Part shown: one piece after another, positions 47,291-56,346 of the stretch
How the letters are laid out: each line of letters begins with the position of its first letter
Numbering within the stretch: the first letter of the stretch is position 1
Assembly (NCBI GenBank): GCA_946122785.1
Contig: CAMGYJ010000011.1
Span: 15,748,001-15,812,000 of the forward strand
Direction: 5' to 3'
DNA from: Linum tenue
Lineage: Eukaryota; Streptophyta; Magnoliopsida; Malpighiales; Linaceae
Length of the DNA: 64,000 nt
Made by a program: the position numbers and the translations under genes
The notes under the pieces: generated by a model
Seen by the model: the letters and a program-made list of their open reading frames with translations, nothing else
Databases searched by the model: none
What the model was told of the DNA's origin: nothing

Positions 47291-48522
47291 TGTTTCCTCG
47301 AGAAAACCAAATGCCACCGCCGGTGCCGAATTCGTTTCCGGCGATGTTGATTTGATGTTTCGCGGTGGAAACTCTTGCGGTGCCGCTGATCGGATGCACC
47401 GCTGATAGCTGAAATCGAGACGACCGTCAAATATCCACCGCCGAATGTCGGCGCCGTTGATTTGATCGGTGCAACTCTGACTTCTGAAAACGATGATGAT
47501 CGTCAAATATCCATCGTCGTGCGATGTTGATTTGATCGATGCACCTCTGAATGGTGAAATCAACGTGATCGTCAAATATCCACCGCCGAGCGATGTTGAT
47601 GTGATCGATGCACCTCTGACTTCTAATCAACGCGACTGTTACTACGGTTCGCACCTCTCCAAACTACGTTCGAACGAGGGTGTTTGAGTTTTGGGGAATC
47701 TACGCTACCGCTACTCCTATGGAGATTCCTGTGGAGAGCTCCGCGACTACGACTACTTCTACCAACTATGGAGATCCTTTCTGGAAGGAGAGCTCCGCGA
47801 AGGAGTTACAGAGAAAAAAGGTAAATTTTGACAGATGTGTTTCTGTGTTGATTTTTGGTTCTCTTCTCTCTCCTTGCTCCACTGCTTTTATTCGAAAAAC
47901 TGCTTCGTAGTCTTCACGCTCGGTGGAACCGCTTCCTCAACTGCTCCGTTGTGAAATCCCACGTGTCTCAACCGCTTCGCTCCTCAAACTGCTTCGCGTG
48001 AACTTTACGTGAGTTGTTTTCATGATCTCGCGATGTCGTTTCCTTTCCCAAACAGCTCCGCTTGATTCTACCCGCGACATCGTTTTAATATTAAACGACT
48101 CCGCTTCCAGCCTTGCGGTGTCGTTTTCTTTCCCAACCAGCTCCGTTTGTTTTTTTCTTCCGCGACACTGTTTATTATTAAACACTGTCGTTTGCTAGTA
48201 TAGCGGTACCGTTGGGCTTCCTCGCGGTACCGTTTTTAATTCCGTGGCACCGTTTTAGCTCTCCGCAGTGCCGCTTATCCCTATCCAACCTTCATTAAAC
48301 GCGCGACACTTTTTTATTTTCGGCCAGTGGTGTCGTTTCCGGTGTTGCGGTACCGCTGAGCTTCCTTGCGGTACCGTTTTTCTGTTTCGCGGTATCGTTT
48401 TAACTTCCCGCGATACCGCTCGACTCCAAACGACACCGTTTTTTACCCGCGGTATCGAATTAAATGCCGAGACTAATTAATGCGGCATTTAATTTCGGTC
48501 AAATTAATTTTAGGTGTCAACA
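47291..48522 (-). repeat. 5' LTR of the non-autonomous element
   Basis: 1232 bp, near-identical to 43590-44822, with the same internal 70-bp units and CGGTACCG motif zone. Confidence 0.85.
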
Positions 48523-48527
48523 GGTGG

Positions 48528-50922
48528 GCAACCGGAGCGACTACGATGGCAGCGGAGTGGTCGCTGGTGTTCCTGTTTGGGGCTCGTCCCGCGCTTGAGT
48601 TCATTCATCGTAATTGGCAGTCAGCAGAGGTCAGACTTGAGTTCATTCTTCCGTCGAGGCGGAGAGGATTGTGAACTCGAGAATCAGTGTCCCGGCGGCC
48701 GCTATTGAAAGCCTTCAGGGGAATAATGAAGAATAGAGCAAAATCATTGCCACCATCTCAGTTTCTCATCATCGTTTTCGTAGTTCCGCAAACGCGACAA
48801 GCCGACAACGGAGCGTATGAACTATGGAGGTAGAGGGTGGCAGGGGCCAGGCGGCGGCAACGACAACGGCGGAATGATTTAAGCTATTGGAGGGATCTGG
48901 GTTTTTCTTCACACCGAGGGAGGCTGGGTGGTAGCAGCAATTTACACTGGTGGTGACGACCAATCGTCGGCAATGACGGTGGCGATTTGGACCGGCCGAT
49001 CGGGGAGTAAAGAGTTGGGGTTGGATTTCTATTGAGGTTGAGAAAAAGAAGGACGAGAAAGTGAAACGGTGAGGAGAATCAGAAAATTGGAAGGATGTGG
49101 CGCCGGCAGTGATGGTGAGAATGATTTGTAGCGGCGGAGAGAAGATTTAGAATTGAAAGAAGAAAACCCACTAAGGGCCGATCACTGTACATGCAGATAC
49201 ATTTTACTGCACATACAGACTCAGTGGTACTGTTACAACTGGGATTGGAGTCCGGTGTGGGAGGGTGTATTGTGGTCTCTGGTCAATTTCTAAAGTTGTG
49301 TTCTCTTTGAACCATGATGAGACCTCTGGTTGGCTGGTCAGTTGGTGGGTCTGGTTACATCTGTGTGGTTCTGGTGAGTCTGCGTTGATCAGCGCGTCAC
49401 CTTTTAGTGTTCCCGATGTTACTTGAGAGGGAAACAGAGAAAAGCAACTTCATATACTTGGTGTGTTAGAAACCACGTAATTCTTCTATTTTTGCCCACT
49501 CATTTTACATAACCAGCTCAATTCTCTATGCCTACTTTTCTCATTGGTTTCCGTCTCCATAGATGCATTCTCTCGAAAAGTAGAAATGGTGGGAGTGAGA
49601 GAGTCCCTTTCAAGTTTCAACACTTGCCTTTTAGTTTTCTCTTTCTTCCATCTCTCTTCCCATCCAATCCGACTTGCTCTCCTCCTTCTCCTATCACTTG
49701 CAGGTGGAATAAGAAAAACACTCCTGTTGATACCTCAATTTCTCACCCTCTGTTTCAGACCAGCAAACAAAGAGGATGCCCAGACGACAGAGATATTGGG
49801 GTTGGCATTTTCCCGACTTCCAGAAGGTTTATGAATTGACAATGTTGAGGATGTGGGAGAATCGGATAATGTCGAGCAACTCAGTGAGCAACACGTCTTT
49901 TAGATCTCCTTAGTGAGGAAAACCTGGTGTTAGGAAGCACCTTCTGGCGATTGCCAAAGTTACATCTTCTAATCTCCGTGTTTCAACCACTATGACAGAA
50001 AACCAGAAAATCTGAGCAGAGAAGGTGAAATAACTTCCTCTATGAATGTTTTGTGTATAATATTTGACTCGATTGCTTTTCTCGATCATCAGTTTTCTTG
50101 CCATTTTTGTCGGCTCAAGTTGCAGTCGGAACAACCATGATGATAGTGGCCAAGGGATTCAGGTAGAGGTGGGCGATTCCCAGACCTATGCGGCTTGGAA
50201 TTCTGGCGATCAGTTTCTCTTTTCCATTATCCTGACCAAGATCTGCGGGTTCAGGTGAGCATCCGATATTATGTGCTTTTGGTTCTCTTCTCTTTGTAGA
50301 TTGTGATTTCTCTTTCCCCTTCATCTTGCAGATCTGCACGATAATCGTTGTGACGTCCTCTCCGGCAGAGACGGAGACCAAAGACATCGAAGGAGGTTAT
50401 TCTCACTTCATGATGGTTCTGTTTATCTATTTCCTCTCCCCCTGTTATTTAAACCAGTTTTCTCTTCTCTGATCCATGGCTTTTGTTTGATGCCTTTGAG
50501 GACGATCCTGTGTTTTGTAGTAGACAATCACCCTGAACTTTGTAGCGATTGAGGAGGTAAGCGCAGCTACAGATCTCATCCTCCAATATGCATTAATTGT
50601 ACAGTTGTATAAATTTGACAATTGGTTTTTTCCCCAGGTGCATTCTTGGAATATACAAAGTGCTTGCTGCGTGCAAATAAGCTTTGGGAAGCAACTCTTT
50701 TGGGTTTTCATGCAATTTCTTTGAAAGTGGTTCTTTTTCTCTTTCGTTCAAATAATACAAAGTGTGCAGCGTCTCATTTATCAAATATATGTACTATTCC
50801 ATGGTGGTTTGTAATGTATTGGATGTGTTTCTATCTTAAGTTTATTACAGAAGCTGTGCGTGATGTTAAGTCACTGGAATGGAATAGTATCGTTTCTGGG
50901 TTTCCTTTTATGATGAGAAGAC
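48528..50922. other. Interior of the large MULE, no recognised gene
   Basis: GC-rich, exon-like sequence near 48530-49140 gives way to AT-rich intron-like sequence. Short frames at 49528-49840 and 50622-50951 show no family signature. It could be captured host DNA or Helitron body (a Helitron-like end lies at 53115), but nothing identifies a donor gene. Confidence 0.4.
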
Positions 50923-52251
50923 GGAAAAAATCCAAAAGTACCACTGTTTAAAAAAAAAAATTCCAAAATACCACTTAATCCCAAAAAATTCCAAAAATAC
51001 CACCCTTTTCAAAAACCGCCACTCCACCCAGCGGTTTGGGTCGAAAACCGCTTGTCGGGGGCGCGGTTTTGGACCAAACCGCGGGGCCTAGGGGGCGGTT
51101 ATAAAAAAAAAAAAATTTGGACCAAAACCGCTGGGTGGGTGTGGCGGTTTGGCCCAAAACCGCCACCCCAACCAGCGGTTTGGTCCAAAAATTCGGTCGA
51201 AACTTCAACGAACGTAACTTTGCACTCGGTATCCGGATCGTAGCGATTCTTTTTTTCATTTCGCATAACTTTTCAAGATCTACAACTTTTACTAGGATGA
51301 AATTTTCAAAAAAGGAACTATTTTGGATATACGGGACCTTGAGAATAACTTTACCTTTACTTTTCAGAAATCCATGTGCATTTTGAAATTATGATTATAT
51401 TAAAAGTTGTAGATCTTTGAAATTTATGCGGAATAAAAAAAAATTTCATGACATTCGGATTTTGGAGCACAAAGTTGTGGCCGCCCAAAGTTTGACGAAT
51501 AAAAAAAAAATGCCGTTCGGGTGGCAAATGACGTTTTTCGAGACGAAGACGGAACCCGACGGTTTGAGATTGCAAGATCTCAAAAAGTGATTCGGATTCA
51601 AAAAATGGAGGCCGCAAACTTTTGAGATCTTGCAAGCCGCAAACCGCCGGTCTCGCCTTTCGTCAAACTTTGGGGCTGGCCATAACTTGTGCTCCAAACT
51701 CCGAATGTTAGGAACTTTTTTTTGATTCCGCATAACTTTTCAAGATCTACAACTGTTAATATAATCATAATTCAAAATGTACATGGATTTCTGAAAAGTA
51801 AAGGTAAAGTTATTCTCAAGGTCCCGTATATCCACAAATAGTTCCTGTTTGAAAATTTTATACCTAGTAAAAGTTGTAGATCTTGAAAAGTTTATGCGAA
51901 ATGAAAAAAAAAAAATCGCTACGATCGGATACCGCGAGTGCAAAGTTACGTTCTTTTGAAGTTTCGACCGAACTTTTGGACCAAACCGCGGTTGGGGTGG
52001 CGGTGTTTGGGCCAAACCGCCACCCTACCCCAGCGGTTTTGGTCCAATTTTTTTTTTTTTTTATAACCGCCCCCTAGGCCCGCGGTTTGGTCCAAAACCG
52101 CGCCCCGACAAGCGGTTTTCGACCAAACCGCTGGGTGGGGTGGCGGTTTTTGAAAAAGGGTGGTATTTTTTGGAATTTTTTGGGGTGTGGGTGGTATTTT
52201 TGGAAATTTTTTTCTAAACAGTGGTACTTTTGGATTTTTTCCTGAGAAGAC
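50914..52251. mobile_element. Foldback MULE 50923-52242 with 9-bp target duplication
   Basis: Both ends begin GGAAAAAATCCAAAAGTACC and are flanked by a perfect 9-bp duplication TGAGAAGAC (50914-50922, 52243-52251). Almost the whole 1320 bp is one inverted repeat with a centre near 51580. For example, GGTCCCGTATATCC at about 51820 mirrors GGATATACGGGACC at about 51330. Arms near the ends carry repeated AACCGC/GCGGTTT motifs. There is no coding capacity. A read-through transcript would fold into a very long hairpin. Confidence 0.85.
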
Positions 52252-53334
52252 ATGGTTATTGGCTGAAGCTCATCTTTGGGGTTTTGTTTTCAATCTTCCC
52301 CTGGGTCTTTGTTAATAGACTTCCAATCGTTTCTACAATTTGAAAGGTTTAACTCTATTCCTATGCTGAGTTGTGACAGACGCCTTTAAACAATTGAGCT
52401 TGATTTAGGACTTGCAGGACTTTGTAGTTGAGTAGTGTCTAGAATTACGTGGATCTGCATACCTACTATGTTCCTCATTCTCTATCAACTTTTGTGGGGT
52501 GATTAATTGTTTCGCCTAGTTAACTAATTGTTCGCAGGCCTCTGGAAGGTAAGCAATGTTTTTTTTTATATATGGAAATTTGCTGTTGTTCTATTTAAAC
52601 AAACAGAAGGTAAGCAATGTTTGTTATGGATTTAGAGTTTTGTATGGCCCATTTTATAAATCATGAAGAGAGAAGAGATCATACCTGGATAATTTGTTCT
52701 ATTTAAACAAACTTTGGTAACTTTCATTGATCTTTTCATCACAGTTTCAGTATTCTGTCTCAACAATGGACAAGGTGGAGAGGATGGGATCGACGACTTG
52801 CGGTTGCTTCTATTGTTTCTATGTTGTGGCTACCAATGGAATTAGTTAAGAATGCAGCATCCCTTCATGCCAAGAATTACTTCACAATATCTTTTCATTG
52901 ATGTTTATTTATATTTGTTTTGATTGCAACCAGTGTGCTGCAGATTATCCAATTCTTTTAGTGATTTTTTATCATAAGTTGTATCATATTTAGCATGCTC
53001 ATTGTAAAAGAAAACATGTTTTGCTTGCTATTGACATTTCTATTTTCATGTTGAATAATCAAAAAGTACTTATTTAGAATTCCACATCCCGGGGCGGAGC
53101 GCGGACAATGATAACTAGTTGGTATTATGGGAAAAGAGAAATAAACTGGGAAGGGAATTGTGAAGGTGCAGGGAAACTTTTTGTTTTCTTTTAATTTATT
53201 TTTATTTTATGTATTTATCATCTAATCAAACCACGACCAATGATTTGAATCAACCCTGATTTATTTGAACCGGTTAGATATAGTGTCGGCACAGGTGCTG
53301 TAACGACACTATAGAATTGTCGGTTAATTATATC
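52252..53334. other. Interior right part of the large MULE
   Basis: AT-rich, with no recognised gene. A Helitron-like terminus lies at 53088-53118. A stem-forming segment (GATATAGTGTCG ... CGACACTATAG) lies at about 53276-53320. Confidence 0.4.
53088..53118 (+). mobile_element. Putative Helitron 3' terminus
   Basis: CCCGGGGCGGAGCGCGG is followed by 10 bases and CTAG at 53115-53118, then TT. The hairpin is weaker than at the other Helitron ends in the window, so the call is tentative. Confidence 0.4.
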
Positions 53335-53659
53335 TAGAAAGAGGAGAGAGGATTCGCAGTTTGTTGTAAATTTTAATATTTTATCTTTTTATTTTTATCT
53401 TTTAATAGTTAAAAATGAGGTAGAAATTTAAAAAATTAAATTTTATTTAATTGATTATTTTTATATTGTTACGTTACACATTTAACTGTCAACTCGCCAC
53501 GTACGCAAAAGATAACGGAGTTGGACGGAGAGTGACCAAACGTGAACGATTTCATTAAACTGATGTACCACCAGTGGATTTAAATATTTCAAGTGACCAG
53601 ACTTGAACGTTTTTTGTAATCTCAGTGACCAACCATGCAATTAACCCGTTGGAGTCACA

Positions 53660-54309
53660 TGTTCTGTCAAAACACGTTCTAAATATTATGAATGACGAGA
53701 AAAGAGATAAAGGTCGACACATTCTCAAACAAATTTACAATGAGGGTTCTAAGATGAGAGTGACAAGGTTAGTCTCCATGACTTCTTTGGAGTGAACCTT
53801 CAAATATGCTCGGAATAAGGGGTACTATGTTACACATTTGGAGGACCCAACAAGCTCACTCATCTTTTTCTAGCATACCCTGAGTCCATGTTTATGTTTC
53901 GAGCTTGGCGCCACATTGTTGCATTGACTCTACTTACAAGATCAACGAGTATGTGAAGCTATGGGTAGATTGTGGGTGTCACACCTATAAACCTTACTTT
54001 CATTGCAGGTGTCCTAGTGTTTGATTAAACAAATGAAACCTACCTTTGGATTCTTCAATACTTAATACACCAAATGCAATTGTCTCAGAGGGTGGATTGC
54101 TTATGAATGTGGGCGAAATATTTCTCTCGTCCATACATTTATCATGTGTATGGTACATTGAACAAAATGTTCAAACCAAGTGTATGATCAAAGTCTACAA
54201 GGCTGGAGTTAATAGAGTAGTTGCAAAACATACCGTGACAGTAATCATGAAAGGTTGGAAAATAGTAGAAGAGATGGAGCTGGCCTTCAACTACTTCCTA
54301 TGTGATTAG
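53660..54309 (+). pseudogene. Degraded MULE/FAR1-type transposase fragment
   Basis: Scattered frames match the DDE transposase region of plant MULE/FAR1 proteins: FRAWRHIVAL with TRSTS near 53900 (normally a D-S/A-T-Y-K-T-N-K-Y context), a GCHTYKP-like VTP motif, then SIHLSCVWYIEQNVQTKC (normally LLCVWHI.KN....C) in the 54046-54309 frame. Several stops and shifts interrupt it. It begins right at the target duplication of the large MULE, which may have split it. Confidence 0.6.
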
Positions 54310-55300
54310 TGTTTTTCATTGAAAGTGAGGGTTTTGAGTTTTAATAAACTTTGGGTTTATGATGGATTTGTTGCATTGTGGATTTGGAAAGTACATTGTT
54401 TACTTAGTTAATTTTGTCATGGACTTATGATTGATTTGTCTCACAACTTACCTTTTCTTATCAAATCCCAAATGAAATGTGAGATTTGCAAATCCGTGGG
54501 GTCTACGGATTTAGATATAAAAAAATGGACAAATCCGTAAGCCCCACATATTTGTGTCCCTTAACAAACAATGAATTTGTACCAAATCCTTGATACTTGG
54601 GATTTGGATGGCAAATCTATCACCCAAATCACACAAAAAAACAATACCTTAGAGGATGTGTCGATACCATATTTCCATAGGTTGGACACGACTTATACCA
54701 ATGATGTGCTCCATTTAGATAACACAAGCTAAAATCATGTTCAATCTGCACATTCTTCCTTCAAGTCATGGCTTGGCATATCTAACGAGGCATTAGACAG
54801 TGTTAGCAAACCAATCAATCAACCTCTTACTCAAATGAACGAGATTAGGAATTAGGGGTTGTGTATTTGTTGATTTCCATTTGTTTCCTTAAAGTTGTGC
54901 AATTAATTTGCACTGTTAGATTAGTGCGATGAAAGCAGGGCGTGATTTAGCCAAAATACAATTCTTTTCAATCGTTTTTCCTCAACAAGACCCACTTTGA
55001 TTATCAAAACTTTGACAACTGCTTTGTCGCCTAAAATCAAACTACTTGAAGAGGGGGAAATTTATGCCTTTCGCTGTTGGCCTCTCAGTAATAGGTTCCA
55101 TAAACATTGTTGAGGTAGATTAGTTATGGTTGGGAATCGATTTCAATGTGATGAACCTTGAGAATCAACAGTACTTTGAGTAAAGTGTGCTTAGCAGGAA
55201 TTTGGTTCAGGAAGTTTAGAGAGGCTTCAGCCCAGCAAATTATTTGTCTATGTACGTATTAAAAAGGCCTCTGGTGGATTTAGGACTTCCACTTGTTGAA
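54310..55300. other. No gene seen; small inverted-repeat element possible at 54465-54625
   Basis: CAAATCCGTGGGG and CAAATCCGTAAGCCCC stand near each other, with outer AAATCCCAAAT and TTGGGATTTGG segments. This looks like a small MITE remnant. The rest is unassigned. Confidence 0.35.
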
Positions 55301-55301
55301 A

Positions 55302-55452
55302 CCCTGTCTAGAAAATACTGGTTAGAAAGACTGATTAGCAATCTTTTCGAAAATACGATAAGCAATCTTCTTCCGAAAAAAAAAAACCCTGATCTAGAAA
55401 ACCCTGGCTAGAAAAGACTTGTTAGAAAGACCGATTAGCAATCTTCTTCAAA
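55302..55452 (+). repeat. Two-unit tandem repeat of about 105 bp
   Basis: CCCTGTCTAGAAAATACT and CCCTGGCTAGAAAAGACT each lead into GTTAGAAAGACYGATTAGCAATCTT. Confidence 0.65.
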
Positions 55453-56318
55453 AAAGCCCTGGTCGCGGGTAGAAATCTTTTAGAAAACACGAGACTTCCA
55501 CTATGGAAGGAAAAAAACAGGGCAAAACTGATTGAAATCATGGCAAGGGAATACAATGCTTTATCATTAGAAGAAAAGATTTGGCTCCATGAGAATTTGG
55601 AAGGAAGCCATGAAAAAAGCTCCCTCCAATCGTGATCAGAAGCACCTGCATTTCGGCACCTTGCAAAAGATGAATTGGGCACTGATTTCTCCATCCCAAA
55701 ACACCCGTGTCTGACTTAAGTGCCCTAATTAGTTAGAGCGATTAAAATCAACTGAAATATTTTCAAGTAATTAAGGATGTAACCGGGCTATTGTGTCTTG
55801 AAACAAACAGGATTAGGTTTCAAGGGTCTTCATCCGGCGATTGATTGATTTCGGCTCCAAGCGGCAGTCAGGTCGCCATGGATGGGGCGCCTGCTGTTGA
55901 CTCGTAGATCGGAGCCTTACGATTACCCAAAAGAAAACAAAAGAAACAAGAAAAACATGGAGGGGATGATGACGCAGTGGGCATGGATTGCGATTTGCCA
56001 AGGAAGGGACGGGCTGGGGTTGAGGTCTGAGGAAGAAAGCATATTGAGAATCGGCTGCTGCAATGTGAGGGGATGCGAAGCCACGGCAGTAAGGAGAGTT
56101 TTGCAGCTTTTATAAAGAAACCTCACCTCAATCTAGGCTAGGGTTTTCACTTTACAGGCCGAATCGGACACTTATTAAAGCAATATTGTTATTGTATTAA
56201 GACTGGGCTATGGCCCAGAACATTTCCACCATTTGGGCTTTTAACCCACTCAATTTTTTAATTACTATCTACACATCCTATCCCATCCTCCTCCTCCTCC
56301 TCCTTCCTACAATACATA
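55453..56318. other. Unrecognised short frames
   Basis: Minus-strand frames at 55422-55694 (90 codons) and 55813-56001 (62 codons) have no motif I recognise. The latter has a hydrophobic stretch (VFLVSFVFFWVIV) that could be a membrane segment. A (CTC)n tract lies at about 56288-56304. Confidence 0.3.
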
Positions 56319-56346
56319 CTAGTGTTGTATCCTTCCCGTTGGCCGG
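56319..56346 (-). mobile_element. Helitron-like 3' terminus (minus strand)
   Basis: On the minus strand, CCGGCCAACGGG is followed by a 12-base spacer and CTAG, then T. The sequence resembles the perfect plus-strand end at 23297-23325, but the stem is degenerate. Confidence 0.45.

Larger units (their letters stand above)
43585..48527 (-). mobile_element. Complete non-autonomous LTR retrotransposon (43590-48522)
   Basis: LTRs of 1.23 kb (43590-44822 and 47291-48522) begin TGTTTCCTCG and end GTGTCAACA. The perfect target duplication is GGTGG (43585-43589, 48523-48527). Inside the right LTR edge the minus strand reads TTTGGCACACATGGTGGGAC, a primer-site-like sequence whose tRNA I cannot identify. 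Inside the left LTR is the purine tract TTGTGGGGGGCATT. The only coding capacity is one minus-strand frame without protease, reverse transcriptase or integrase. I noted about 20 differences between the LTRs by eye. Confidence 0.85.
42283..53657. mobile_element. Large MULE 42293-53647 with nested insertions
   Basis: The termini are inverted: GGGTTAATTGCATGG on the left and its complement GCAATTAACCC on the right. They are flanked by a perfect 10-bp duplication GTTGGAGTCA (42283-42292, 53648-53657). The inverted arms are about 310 bp. The left arm is interrupted by a solo LTR and resumes at 43315-43556; the right arm is 53335-53647. A 4.9-kb LTR retrotransposon and a 1.3-kb foldback MULE lie inside. 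No transposase was found in what remains of the interior. Confidence 0.8.

Noticed and set aside
53276..53325. Possible microRNA precursor stem
   Set aside because: The stem is short and lies in a transposon interior. No mature-like arm is distinguishable without small-RNA data.
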